The position numbers were made by a program, and so were the translations under genes. The notes under the pieces were generated by a model. The model did no database searches. It worked only from the letters and a program-made list of their open reading frames with translations, and was not told the origin of the DNA. A stretch of 64,000 nt of DNA from CAWACP01 sp963832965 (GTDB lineage: Bacteria; Acidobacteriota; Terriglobia; Bryobacterales; Bryobacteraceae), in contig CAWHVW010000003.1 of assembly GCA_963832965.1 (NCBI GenBank), forward strand, positions 124,001 to 188,000, in the 5' to 3' direction. Positions 1 through 9,444 of this stretch are shown piece after piece (within the stretch, counting starts at the first letter, position 1; each line of letters opens with the position of its first letter).

Positions 1-120
1 CGCGGACAATTCAGCCAGACAATTGTTGTTCATAGATGGCGTCATTCGAAGCCTCAGCATCGGACATAAAAACCTGGGAGTCGCGGGGTTTTCGGTGAAG
101 AACGACTGGTTACCGGCGAA
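1..120. other. Left window edge, no supported gene
   Basis: No gene can be supported here. On the minus strand an ATG at 34 opens a frame that runs off the left edge after eleven codons, with no well-placed ribosome-binding site. It could be the first codons of a gene outside the window, but nothing confirms it. Confidence 0.3.
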
Positions 121-1089
121 TTACCACCGGGCGCGCAGGAATCGGCTCACTTCCTGAGCCATGTCAATAAACGTGATGATGGCGGCGGCGCCCAGAAAGA
201 TGTGCACGCCGAGGTTGGTCCAATGCGTGGCGTCCGCGAGACTGGAGGCCGAAAGCTTTGACGAAGTGAGGGTCAACAAGGTCCCCGCATTGGCAAGGAT
301 GCCGATGGAGATGAGGCTGAGGGCGTCAATGGCCAGCCGTATGACCGCTCGCATGCGTATCCGCGAAGGCCACACCAACCCGGTCCAGCCCAAGGGCATT
401 CCGGCAACGCACCAAACCAGGGTCAGCCAGTAGACGGTTCGCCAGATGGGGCCTAACACTACGCGGACAACGTCCAGATTGAACCCAGCCAGATACCAGC
501 CGGCCTGCAGGCAGGCGCCCGTGCAGATGATGCCGAAAACCAGCTCGGCGATTGCGGTGGCCCGCGGTATCCTCGCGGCGTCCGCGGGACTCTTCGCTTT
601 GGCCAGGGGCGTCAGTTGCTGGGGATCCCATTTCTCCAGCTCTCTCACGGGACGCCGCTCCAGAGCGGCGAAGACCACGGTGATCACACCTACGGAGAAG
701 ACGGCCGCCATTGCCAGGTTCCAGGCGTTCTGGATGGACGCCACCGCCGGGTTGGCTACCGTTAACACCATGACGGGCTCGACGATGAGCACAAACACCG
801 GGACCAGAACCCACAACACCACGATTCGGAGGACCAGCAGGTAGGCCGGATACAGCACCGGACCGATGAGGCTTCGCTGGGGCAGATAGCGGCTGGCCAT
901 GACCATCGGATGGCCGCGTTCTTTCAACAGGGCGGAGAGGCCGGCATCATCAAGCCGGTGGCCAAGCGCGGACTCGCGCTCTTCGATTTGCGAGCGGATG
1001 TCGTCACCCAGCTCGTCAATGATGTCGTCCTGCTGCGCGGCCGGCAGCCAGAATCGAACGGCGTTCAAGTAGCGATCGAGAAGCTCCAT
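121..1089 (-). CDS. HAAS-domain membrane protein, PadR partner
   Basis: A 322-residue integral membrane protein. The first 65 or so residues (MELLDRYLNAV...) form a helical, charged region typical of the HAAS domain, which in Acidobacteria and Firmicutes is usually encoded next to PadR regulators. Several hydrophobic segments follow, with a loop rich in Lys, Pro and Arg near the middle. I chose the ATG at 1089, 2 bases after the PadR stop codon, rather than the upstream start that would add 45 residues overlapping the regulator. The tight spacing indicates one transcript and probable translational coupling. A role in envelope or permease signalling under PadR control is inferred from the family; the substrate is unknown. 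Confidence 0.8.
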   Translation of the reverse strand: MELLDRYLNAVRFWLPAAQQDDIIDELGDDIRSQIEERESALGHRLDDAGLSALLKERGHPMVMASRYLPQRSLIGPVLYPAYLLVLRIVVLWVLVPVFVLIVEPVMVLTVANPAVASIQNAWNLAMAAVFSVGVITVVFAALERRPVRELEKWDPQQLTPLAKAKSPADAARIPRATAIAELVFGIICTGACLQAGWYLAGFNLDVVRVVLGPIWRTVYWLTLVWCVAGMPLGWTGLVWPSRIRMRAVIRLAIDALSLISIGILANAGTLLTLTSSKLSASSLADATHWTNLGVHIFLGAAAIITFIDMAQEVSRFLRARW

Positions 1090-1091
1090 GA

Positions 1092-1424
1092 CTATTCCCC
1101 TTGCACGATCCGGTTGATGGATCGGTTGATGCTTTGCCACTCGTCCAGAAGCTGTCCGAGGATCTGCTCGCCGTCGGGCGAGAGCCGGTAGAAACGCTTG
1201 TTGCGCTTGTTCTCTTCGCGCCACTCGCTGACCAGCAGACCCTGGGTTTCCAGCCGCCGCAGGAGCGGGTAGAGGGTGCCTTCGTCCACGGCCAAGCCGA
1301 TGTCGGCCAATGCTTTTCGCAGTGTGTAGCCGTAGTGCTCCACCCGGAGCTGCGCCAGAACGGCTACGATGAGGCAGCCGCGGCGAAGCTCAAGTCGAAG
1401 GTTTTCAAACAGTTCGGCGTTCAT
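1092..1424 (-). CDS. PadR family transcriptional regulator
   Basis: A 110-residue protein with the compact PadR winged helix. The sequence LRRGCLIVAVLAQL, the 'GYTLRKALAD' recognition-helix region and the 'GTLYPLLRRLE' wing are characteristic. A short C-terminal helix for dimerisation follows. It is the first gene of a two-gene operon with the HAAS membrane protein and probably controls it. The upstream region holds a TTGACA box and overlapping inverted repeats, consistent with autoregulation. The ligand is not predictable from the sequence. Confidence 0.92.
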   Translation of the reverse strand: MNAELFENLRLELRRGCLIVAVLAQLRVEHYGYTLRKALADIGLAVDEGTLYPLLRRLETQGLLVSEWREENKRNKRFYRLSPDGEQILGQLLDEWQSINRSINRIVQGE

Positions 1425-1449
1425 TATCTGTACTGTGCATCAACTAGTG

Positions 1450-1488
1450 TGTCATACATACTATGCGACATACAGTATAGATTGTCAA
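1450..1488 (-). promoter_or_regulatory. Candidate promoter and PadR operator
   Basis: On the minus strand a perfect TTGACA (1483-1488) lies upstream of the padR start. Candidate -10 boxes are CATAGT (1460-1465, spacer 17) or TAGTAT (1458-1463, spacer 19). The same stretch holds an imperfect dyad TGTC-N13-GACA (1450-1470) and another, ATACT-N11-AGTAT (1458-1478). Dyads lying over a core promoter next to padR suggest autorepression. The sites are seen in the sequence; the binding is inferred. Confidence 0.5.
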
Positions 1489-1694
1489 GAGGGAAATCAA
1501 GCTCCGACATTATGGCTATGCGCACCGGGCGGACATCGAGCAGATCCCAGCCGCGAATGCACCCGCATCCACACGAATACGACCTGGTGTCGGTCTCGGA
1601 CATGATTTCCGGGAGTACGGCCCATACATTAGTTGTGGTTAAAGCATTTGATTGAGGATGTCGATAGCTGAACTTGAAGGTGAGGTCTCGCAGT

Positions 1695-3329
<1,635 letters not shown>

Positions 3330-3345
3330 CGGCCTGAGCGGCCGC

Positions 3346-3369
3346 GGCAGGGCACGGCCCTGCCCCACT
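3346..3369 (+). repeat. Intergenic repeat family A, copy 1
   Basis: A GC-rich palindromic element, GGCAGGGCACGGCCCTGCC plus CCAC. The arms GGCAGGG and CCCTGCC enclose CACGG. The same core recurs at 3521, 6917, 10692 and 14692, with a degenerate copy at 41335. This copy lies directly between the histidine kinase stop and the permease fragment. Confidence 0.75.
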
Positions 3370-3377
3370 CATTCCAT

Positions 3378-3512
3378 GGTTTGAGCCCGAATGATCCATT
3401 CACCATTGCGCTTGCGGTGCTGTTGCTGGCGCTGATTGCCCTTCCGGCCAGCCTGATCCCGGCAATTCGCGCCTCGCGGCTGGATCCGATGAACGCGCTT
3501 CGAGGGGAATAA
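3378..3512 (+). pseudogene. 3' fragment of an ABC-type permease gene
   Basis: An open frame ending at TAA 3510-3512 encodes a peptide that begins GLSPNDPFTIA, contains the hydrophobic run VLLLALIALPASLIPAIRA and ends RLDPMNALRGE. This matches the last transmembrane helix and C-terminal tail of MacB/ADOP permeases; the two complete copies in this window end RVDPAVALRTE. There is no start codon and no upstream homology, so only the last 45 or so codons remain. Family A repeats sit immediately on both sides, which suggests a repeat-associated deletion or capture. Confidence 0.75.
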
Positions 3513-3520
3513 TCGGCGCG

Positions 3521-3608
3521 CGGCACGGCCCTGCCCCACCGACCAGCAGAGCCGCAACCAAAGTCCAGGGCTGCCTGAGAGGCCGCCGCGGGCTGCGAGC
3601 CTGCGCCA
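3521..3608 (+). repeat. Intergenic repeat family A, long form, copy 2
   Basis: Starts with CGGCACGGCCCTGCCCCACC and continues with CAGCAGAGCCGC, GAGGCCG and GCGAGCCTGC blocks. These appear in the same order in the copy at 14692-14780. It ends at the ruvA stop codon, so it may act as a transcript end for the minus strand; this is inferred. Confidence 0.65.
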
Positions 3609-4211
3609 TTATCTGACCAATTCCAGCGCCTTTCGGAACAACGGCTCGAAACCGGCTCCCGCGCCAGCCGCGCGTGCTTTGCGCACAGCCACTTCCGCCG
3701 CGGCGCGCTGGCATCCCAGGTTCAGCAATGCCGAGAGTACGTCGTGCTCCACCGCGCTTAAGGCGTCGGCAGGTCTCATGGCCGCCGCACCGCGTGGCGC
3801 GCCCGGGAATATGTCCAGCTTGTCTTTCAACTCCAGCACCATGCGTTCGGCCGTCTTCTTTCCCACGCCGGGGATGCGCACCAGCCGTTCGACGGCACCC
3901 TCGCGAATGGCCGCCACGAGGTCTGGCGTGGCCAGTCCCGAAAGCACCGTGATGGCCAGCTTTGGCCCGATGCCGCTCACCGAGATGAGCCGCTCGAACA
4001 CGGTCTTCTCCTCCACCGTCAGAAAGCCGAAGAGCTGAATGGCGTCCTCGCGGACGTGCGTGTGAATGCGCAACCGCACCTCGCTGCCCGCTTCGCTCAG
4101 GCTGGAAAACGTGGAGACGGGGATGGTGACGTCGTAGCCGACGCCACCGGTATCGACGATCACCTGATTGGGGTGCTTCTCGAGGAGCTTGCCGCGCAAG
4201 TGAGCGATCAT
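3609..4211 (-). CDS. ruvA: Holliday junction DNA helicase subunit RuvA
   Basis: A 200-residue protein of normal length for RuvA. It begins MIAHLRGKL, the OB-fold start. The tandem helix-hairpin-helix motifs are visible as 'VSGIGPKLA' and 'IPGVGKKTAERM'. The C-terminal domain that contacts RuvB is at residues 150-200. RuvA tetramers bind four-way junctions and direct the RuvB motor. ruvB and ruvC are not in the window. The start lies only 18 bases from the divergent rsmE start, so the two promoters must overlap each other's coding or leader sequence. Confidence 0.97.
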   Translation of the reverse strand: MIAHLRGKLLEKHPNQVIVDTGGVGYDVTIPVSTFSSLSEAGSEVRLRIHTHVREDAIQLFGFLTVEEKTVFERLISVSGIGPKLAITVLSGLATPDLVAAIREGAVERLVRIPGVGKKTAERMVLELKDKLDIFPGAPRGAAAMRPADALSAVEHDVLSALLNLGCQRAAAEVAVRKARAAGAGAGFEPLFRKALELVR

Positions 4212-4229
4212 GGCGTTAGATTATCGTAC

Positions 4230-4952
4230 ATGGCCAGACGACGGTTCTTCGTACCGGCGATCCACAGCGGGAGCGCCACGCTCGCCGGCGACGACGCGCA
4301 TCATCTGACGCGCGTGCTGCGAGTGGAAAAAGGCCAGAAGTACGAGATCTCCGACAACCGCGAGGTGTACCTGGCGGAGGTGGAGGCAGCGCGGCGCGAT
4401 CTGGTTTCGTTTCGCGTGCTGGAGCGCATTGAGGCCGCCGAGGCCCCGGTGCGAATGGCGCTGTACGTCGCGCTGGTCCGCTTCGAGCGCATCGAGCTGC
4501 TGGTAGAGAAGGCGACGGAGCTGGGCGTGGAGAGCATGGCATTCTTCGCGGCGGAGCGGAGCGAACGCGGGCTGGACCGCGCGGCCGGGAAGCGTGTGGA
4601 ACGCTGGCAGCGCATTGCGCGCGAAGCCAGCGAGCAGAGCCGGCGCATACGGTTGCCGGAGATCGCGGCCCCGGTTCCGTTTCGCGATGTTGTTGGGGAC
4701 GACGCGCCGTGGCGGTTGCTTCTGGATGAGGAGCCGGGTTGCGCGCCGTTACCGCGCGCACTGCCGCCGACGCGTTCTGCTCAGGATCTTGTGAGCGTGC
4801 TGGTGGGGCCCGAAGGCGGGTGGACGGATCGCGAACGCGGGTTGCTGCGCGAGACCGGCTGGAGATCTGTTTCGCTTGGACCGGCGATTCTGCGCACCGA
4901 GACGGCGGCCATCGCGGCGCTCGCCGTAATCAATGCGGCGTATCTTCCATAG
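4230..4952 (+). CDS. rsmE: 16S rRNA m3U1498 methyltransferase RsmE
   Basis: A 240-residue SPOUT-class methyltransferase. It begins MARRRFFVP and has the N-terminal PUA-like part 'DDAHHLTRVLRV'. The knotted SAM-binding C-terminus shows 'VLVGPEGGWTDRE' and 'LGPAILRTETAAIAAL', both family signatures. It methylates N3 of U1498 in 16S rRNA. The ATG at 4230 is chosen because MARRRFFVP is the usual N-terminus; the open frame extends further upstream through antisense ruvA. No clear ribosome-binding site precedes it. Its last 23 bases overlap the convergent anti-sigma gene. Confidence 0.95.
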   Translation: MARRRFFVPAIHSGSATLAGDDAHHLTRVLRVEKGQKYEISDNREVYLAEVEAARRDLVSFRVLERIEAAEAPVRMALYVALVRFERIELLVEKATELGVESMAFFAAERSERGLDRAAGKRVERWQRIAREASEQSRRIRLPEIAAPVPFRDVVGDDAPWRLLLDEEPGCAPLPRALPPTRSAQDLVSVLVGPEGGWTDRERGLLRETGWRSVSLGPAILRTETAAIAALAVINAAYLP

Positions 4953-6009
4953 TCACCCAGGTGCGGCCGTTGTCCAGGGTGTGCCAGCGTTCGGGCGCGT
5001 CGGTGATCACCAGGATGTCGCCATCGGCGTGCGCGCGGATCTCGACGATAGTCCCGGCCGCGCCAAGCGCCACTCGCTCCCAGTGCGCGCCGACATCGGC
5101 GGAATGGAAGAGCGCGCCGGCTGAGCCGCCAGCCCACACGTCCGAGCCGGAACTGGCCACTGCCCTGAACGTGACCTGGCCGTCGATCGCGACCGGCTTC
5201 CATGTCGCGCCCCCGTCGGCGGAGTGCTCGACGGCGCCGAAGGCGATGGTCCAGAGAGCGGACGCCGGCCGCGCGTGGGCAACGAAACCGCTGACTGCGC
5301 CGCGCCCCGGCTTCATGGCCGCACCGGCGGCACCGGAGATGGAACGAGCACGCGCTGCTGGCGCTAACTCTTTTTCTTCCTGCACGAAATTCTGAGGAGC
5401 AGGGGCTTGCACGGCGACCTGCTGTCCGCCGGGAAACGCCTGGGGCGGTTGCCGCGGGGCCGTGGAGAGCGCGTCCGCTGTTTCCTGTTTCGCGGGAGGC
5501 GGCGGAGGCGGGGGCGGTGGCGCTGGCTGTTGCGGAACCGCAAGCGGTGAAACGGATCGCCCTCGGTCGCCTTTAGCAGCGACCACCGGCGGGGCGGGCA
5601 TTTTTTTCGGGGTTTCCAGCGGCGGGGGTGTGGCTGCGGGCGCAGGAATCGCGGATGGAGCGGGCGGGGGTTCGATCGGCGGAACGCGCTGCGCGCGAAA
5701 TTCCCAGACCGCCGACACGACGATACAAACCGCGGCCATCGAAGCGGCCCAGTTCCACACCGGCGACCAGCGGCGGACCGGGCGCCGGTGGGGTTTCACG
5801 GCAGGTTCGGTCCCCGCCGCACCGAAGGCCAGAGCCAGGAATTCGCGGCACTCGGCGCAATCCGCCAGGTGCCCGGCCACATCGGCCCGCTCGCGCGCGA
5901 GGAGAGTGTTTTCCGCGAAGGCCGCCAGCAGATTGGCGTCGGGGTGGTCTGAAGCCGGGCGCGAACGCCCGAGCGCGGACTTCACCACCCGCAACAGGTT
6001 GGCCTTCAT
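4930..6009 (-). CDS. Zinc-finger anti-sigma factor with BNR-type repeats
   Basis: A 359-residue single-span protein. The N-terminal zinc-finger region has the HxxxCxxC pattern in 'HLADCAECREFL', typical of anti-sigma factors that hold ECF sigma factors. One transmembrane helix (WAASMAAVCIVVSAVW) lies near residue 90. A long Pro/Ala-rich stretch including a run of prolines follows. The C-terminal part carries Asp-box repeats (HSADGGATW, HSADVGAHW, TLDNGRTW) like those of BNR/Ycf48 propellers. The start ATG (6007-6009) overlaps the sigma factor stop codon by one base, so the two are coupled. A periplasmic propeller as the sensing end of an anti-sigma factor is inferred from the topology. Confidence 0.85.
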   Translation of the reverse strand: MKANLLRVVKSALGRSRPASDHPDANLLAAFAENTLLARERADVAGHLADCAECREFLALAFGAAGTEPAVKPHRRPVRRWSPVWNWAASMAAVCIVVSAVWEFRAQRVPPIEPPPAPSAIPAPAATPPPLETPKKMPAPPVVAAKGDRGRSVSPLAVPQQPAPPPPPPPPPAKQETADALSTAPRQPPQAFPGGQQVAVQAPAPQNFVQEEKELAPAARARSISGAAGAAMKPGRGAVSGFVAHARPASALWTIAFGAVEHSADGGATWKPVAIDGQVTFRAVASSGSDVWAGGSAGALFHSADVGAHWERVALGAAGTIVEIRAHADGDILVITDAPERWHTLDNGRTWVTMEDTPH

Positions 6010-6866
6010 CAACCCTGTCCCCCTTCATGGAACGTTGCAGCATCCGCTTCTTGCACGAGGCTTGCGCGCACGTCCAGGGCAAGATCTCGCACGTCGGCTT
6101 CCAGCGCCTCCTCGGCCGCTCGCGCGCTCATGCCGCGCTGGCCAAGGCCGCGCAGAATTCGCTTGCGCACCGCCGCGGTCAGGCGATCGAGACGCCGGCT
6201 GACGGTGGATTCATGTACGCCGTGCATGCGCGCAATTTCCGCCAGCGTCCTCCCATCCAGATAGTACGCCGCCATGAGCAAGCGCTCTTCCGCCGGCAGC
6301 TCGGCCAAAGCTTCGGCGGTGGCTTGTTCGAGGCGCGGGTCCACCGCGGCGGTTTCGGCGACGGGCGCGGCAGTCTGCACGCTTTCGTCGAAGGGGGCGG
6401 TACGGCGCTGGCTGCGAATCCGGTTGACGTATTCCTGCGCCAGCACCGTGCGCAGCCAGCCTTCCAGCGATCCGCGGCCGGTGTAGCTGGCCAGTTTCGA
6501 GATGCGGTTCCCGCCTCCTGCCTGGCGCGTGCCAAACAGATCGGCGTACAGTGAATCGGCCAGCTCACGTCCCACCGATTCGTCCCGTGCGATCGCGGTT
6601 GCGACGTCATAGAGCTTTGCGCGGTAGCGGTTCAGGAACTGATCCCAGGCTGCTTCGTTGCCGGCGGCGCAGGCGCGCGCGAGCACCAGGTCTTCAAGGC
6701 GCAGTCCCCGGCAGAAAGCGGCCAGTTCGCGCTCGCTCGCGGTGGCGGGAAGATAGCGGCCGGTCACTTCCAACAGAATCGCCGCGAAACCTGCCAGGTT
6801 CAGCCCGACGCTGCTGGCGCCGGATTCCTCGTGGAGGCTGGCGAAGCAGGACGGATAGTCACTCAT
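6009..6866 (-). CDS. ECF-type RNA polymerase sigma factor
   Basis: A 285-residue sigma-70 family protein. Region 2 is around 'FLNRYRAKLYDVATAIA' and region 4 around 'YYLDGRTLAEIARMHGVHESTVSRRLDRL', which contains the DNA-binding helix-turn-helix. A 70-residue N-terminal extension precedes region 2. Transcription runs directly into the anti-sigma gene through a TGATG overlap. A short stretch of family A and B repeat sequence lies just upstream. The target promoters are not evident from the window. Confidence 0.92.
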   Translation of the reverse strand: MSDYPSCFASLHEESGASSVGLNLAGFAAILLEVTGRYLPATASERELAAFCRGLRLEDLVLARACAAGNEAAWDQFLNRYRAKLYDVATAIARDESVGRELADSLYADLFGTRQAGGGNRISKLASYTGRGSLEGWLRTVLAQEYVNRIRSQRRTAPFDESVQTAAPVAETAAVDPRLEQATAEALAELPAEERLLMAAYYLDGRTLAEIARMHGVHESTVSRRLDRLTAAVRKRILRGLGQRGMSARAAEEALEADVRDLALDVRASLVQEADAATFHEGGQG

Positions 6867-6875
6867 GGCCGGCGC

Positions 6876-6939
6876 TCAATCCTGCCCCACGGCGGCGAAG
6901 CGGAAGCCGCGCGGAAGGCAGGGCACGGCCCTGCCCCAC
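6876..6939 (+). repeat. Intergenic repeat, mixed family B half and family A copy 3
   Basis: CAATCCTGCCCCAC, the right half of the family B element, lies at the left. A complete family A core, GGCAGGGCACGGCCCTGCC, lies at 6917-6935. The block sits between the divergent sigma factor and ARPP-1 genes, so it is upstream of both. Confidence 0.65.
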
Positions 6940-7046
6940 ACAGCGGCATTGGCGCCAAGGCGGCCGGCAGGGGGTCCACTGCCTTATTTTCGCGAAATTC
7001 TTTGCAAGAAGCGCGGGGCGGGGCGTTCTCATGACGGAGGATTGCA

Positions 7047-8129
7047 ATGCTGAAGACAGCTCTCGCAGTGGCTTTCGCCGTGGCAGCCGCGTCCGGCGCC
7101 GATTACAAGGTGCTCGCGCCCACCACTCAGGACAACCTGACCGTTTTTCCAATTGTCACCGACAATGTTCGTGATACCGGAAACTTCCTGACGCTGGACG
7201 AGGGGATTCGCTCCGGCCAGGTGGTGGTGGCCGAGGAAGGAAGCAGTGGAATGATTCGCCCGCGGCGGCGGCCCGCTTCGATTCCCGATCCGTGGCCGGA
7301 GCACGCCCCTGCCCTCTCGCAGTCTTCGGGCGCGGAGGTGAATCGACTGATGCTGGTGAATAACTCGGACCGCCCGCTGATTCTGCTAGCCGGCGAGATC
7401 GTCACCGGGGGTAAGCAGGACCGGGTAGTGGGCAAGGACCGTATTGTGCCTGCCCGCAGCGAGCCCATCGATCTCAGCGTGTTCTGCGTGGAGCCGCATC
7501 GCTGGGTGGAAACCTCGGAGCACTTCGGATCGGCACAGGCGTTCATGGCCCAGCCGAGCGTGCGCGAGAAGGCCATGGCCGCTAAAGATCAGGGGCAGGT
7601 TTGGGACGAAGTGGCGAAGTCCCGCGCGGCGGTGGTGGCGGCTGCTCCGCCGGCGGCCGGTGAAGCGCTGACCGGAACATCATCGTACGCCCGGACCATG
7701 GGTGACAGCGCCGTGCAGAGTCGAGTGGATGCAGTGGCCGCGCCGATGGAGAAGAGCTGGGACAGCGCGCTGGGCGAATTGCGCGCACGCAAAGCAGTGG
7801 GGGCCGTGGTAGCGGTGAACGGGGAGATCGTGTGGGCGGACATATTCGCCAGCCCGTCGCTGCTGGAGAAGTACTGGCCGAAGCTGGTGCGTTCGTATGC
7901 GACCGAGGCGGTGTCTTCGGGCGGTTACGGTAAGTCGCGGCACGCCGCCACGGAGAAGGAAGCGCAGATGTTCCTTGACAATTTCCAGGCGCGGCACCAA
8001 AGCGCGGAGAGCACAGCCGGCGTGTACCGCACCACCGAACTGGAGGGCGACGGTTTCGACGCGTTCGTGCTCACGTCACTGCTGCCGGGCGAGAACTACA
8101 ATCTGCACGTAGCCAAGATGAAGCTGTGA
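7047..8129 (+). CDS. Secreted ARPP-1 domain protein
   Basis: A 360-residue protein with an N-terminal signal peptide (MLKTALAVAFAVAAASGADY). The central region 'LLAGEIVTGGKQDRVVGKDRIV' matches the conserved block of the ARPP-1 family (ARG and Rhodanese-Phosphatase-superfamily Associated Protein), whose biochemical role is not established. 'FCVEPHRW' follows. A GGAGG ribosome-binding site lies near 7036. The gene is monocistronic. It probably acts in the periplasm or outside the cell; no catalytic residues can be assigned. Confidence 0.75.
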   Translation: MLKTALAVAFAVAAASGADYKVLAPTTQDNLTVFPIVTDNVRDTGNFLTLDEGIRSGQVVVAEEGSSGMIRPRRRPASIPDPWPEHAPALSQSSGAEVNRLMLVNNSDRPLILLAGEIVTGGKQDRVVGKDRIVPARSEPIDLSVFCVEPHRWVETSEHFGSAQAFMAQPSVREKAMAAKDQGQVWDEVAKSRAAVVAAAPPAAGEALTGTSSYARTMGDSAVQSRVDAVAAPMEKSWDSALGELRARKAVGAVVAVNGEIVWADIFASPSLLEKYWPKLVRSYATEAVSSGGYGKSRHAATEKEAQMFLDNFQARHQSAESTAGVYRTTELEGDGFDAFVLTSLLPGENYNLHVAKMKL

Positions 8130-8136
8130 GAGCCGC

Positions 8137-8490
8137 TCAGGAGGCCGCGCGGAAGGCGCGGTCGGGCCCCTCGCTGGAGTGAAGTTCCGTGGCCAGCGTC
8201 ATGGAACTTCGCTCGCGCTCCTCGTGCGTGTGCGCCAGCTTCATACAGATGGGGCAATGCACCACGATCTTGCGCTCTTCGGGAAATTCGCCGTTGGGCC
8301 TCTTCTGTTCTTTCACGACGAGGGCCTGGTCCGGGTGGAACCGGCATGCCACACGGTCAACACTGACACTGTCTTTCGCTACTTCGCGGATACGCATGAA
8401 GTGCTTGTTCGGCATCCCCACTATTGTCTCCCAGGTTTGCGCGGTTGCAACAATCGTCTGACGGACTTTTTGCTTGCTTTCCTGCCGCAT
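8137..8490 (-). CDS. Small protein of unknown function with CPxC motif
   Basis: A 117-residue soluble protein that I do not recognise. It is rich in Lys, Arg and Glu, with 'RFHPDQALVVKEQKR' in the middle and 'HCPICMKLAHTHEERER' towards the C-terminus. The CPxC with nearby His residues could bind zinc or another metal. The ATG at 8490 begins MRQESKQKV; a longer frame to 8589 would overlap the divergent gene's leader. The AT-rich stretch just upstream (TAGTATATATG on this strand) may hold the promoter. The codon pattern looks genuine, but the function is unknown. Confidence 0.6.
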   Translation of the reverse strand: MRQESKQKVRQTIVATAQTWETIVGMPNKHFMRIREVAKDSVSVDRVACRFHPDQALVVKEQKRPNGEFPEERKIVVHCPICMKLAHTHEERERSSMTLATELHSSEGPDRAFRAAS

Positions 8491-8615
8491 ATATACTATT
8501 CTTGATTGAGAATGGGTAGATTGATTGCTCCCGCCCGCTGTTGTTGTCGCTGACCCGTCGCCCAACGTTCGTCTTCCAGTCACAAACAAATCAGAGGATC
8601 AGAGGAGGAGTGTTT

Positions 8616-9353
8616 ATGTCATCGAGCTTGTTCCTTATTTTTGACCGCTCCGGTCTCGACCAGTCGTCCGTGTCGCTGGAGCGGCTGTTCGACCTGGTGC
8701 TTTCCACCACGCATGCCAGCGGGGCATTTGTTTATGCAGCCGACGCCAGCGGAACCCGACTGACACTGACGTGCGCACGCGCGCCGGTAGCGCCGGGCCA
8801 CGCGGGCCGGTTCGTGGTGGAGCTTACGGGTGAAGCGGCCGATTCTTTGTCGCAGTTGCGCCGGCCGGTGGACGCCCGCAGGCTGGCGGATGGCCGGTTT
8901 GAGAAGTTCCCGGAGGTGCTGCAGTTCCGCTTTGGCCGGTTGCTGGTGGCGCCGTTGTTTCATGGGGATCGGCTGTCGGGTCTGCTCACGGTGGGGCGGC
9001 TGGGTAGCGAGGCGTTCGATTCGTCCGAATCCGATTTACTGGCGGCTCTCGCGCACGCGGCCGAAGCGGTGGTGAATGCGCGGCTGGTAACGGTGCACGG
9101 GAGAACGCTGGCGGCGCGCGTGTCGCTGCTGCAACGGGAAAAAGACGACCTGGAGCGCCGTCTGGAAGAGCGCAAGGTGGTGGAGCGGGCCAAGGGGCTG
9201 CTGCAGCGTGAGGGGGCGACGGAGGAATCCGCCTATCTGCAGATCCGGCGGACCAGCCGGCGGCGGCGGGTCAGCATGGCGGTTACTGCCAGGGAGATCA
9301 TCGCCGCTCACGAGAACGGAGCGTTGGAGCTGGCCAGGCGCATGACCGCATAG
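8616..9353 (+). CDS. GAF-ANTAR RNA-binding antiterminator
   Basis: A 245-residue protein. A GAF sensor domain occupies roughly residues 15-165. A short coiled coil follows, then the ANTAR three-helix domain at the C-terminus ('ERAKGLLQREGATEESAYLQIRRTSRRRR'). ANTAR proteins bind paired hexaloop hairpins in leader RNA and prevent termination, often in nitrogen metabolism genes. The start at 8616 follows a very strong ribosome-binding site, AGAGGAGGAG at 8601-8610. No target hairpins are evident next to it. A link to the nitrate genes at 49-64 kb is possible but unsupported. Confidence 0.88.
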   Translation: MSSSLFLIFDRSGLDQSSVSLERLFDLVLSTTHASGAFVYAADASGTRLTLTCARAPVAPGHAGRFVVELTGEAADSLSQLRRPVDARRLADGRFEKFPEVLQFRFGRLLVAPLFHGDRLSGLLTVGRLGSEAFDSSESDLLAALAHAAEAVVNARLVTVHGRTLAARVSLLQREKDDLERRLEERKVVERAKGLLQREGATEESAYLQIRRTSRRRRVSMAVTAREIIAAHENGALELARRMTA

Positions 9354-9444
9354 GCGGATGGATTGACGCGGCTCATGCGGCGTGTCCCAGGATTGCGACG
9401 GTGAGTTGAATTGCTCCCGCGCTCCGGGTTACACTGTGCCTGGT

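Noticed and set aside
8616..9353. GAF-ANTAR protein as the direct regulator of the nitrate operon
   Set aside because: ANTAR proteins do regulate nitrate assimilation in some bacteria. Here the gene is 40 kb away, and I found no paired hexaloop hairpins upstream of nasA or narK.
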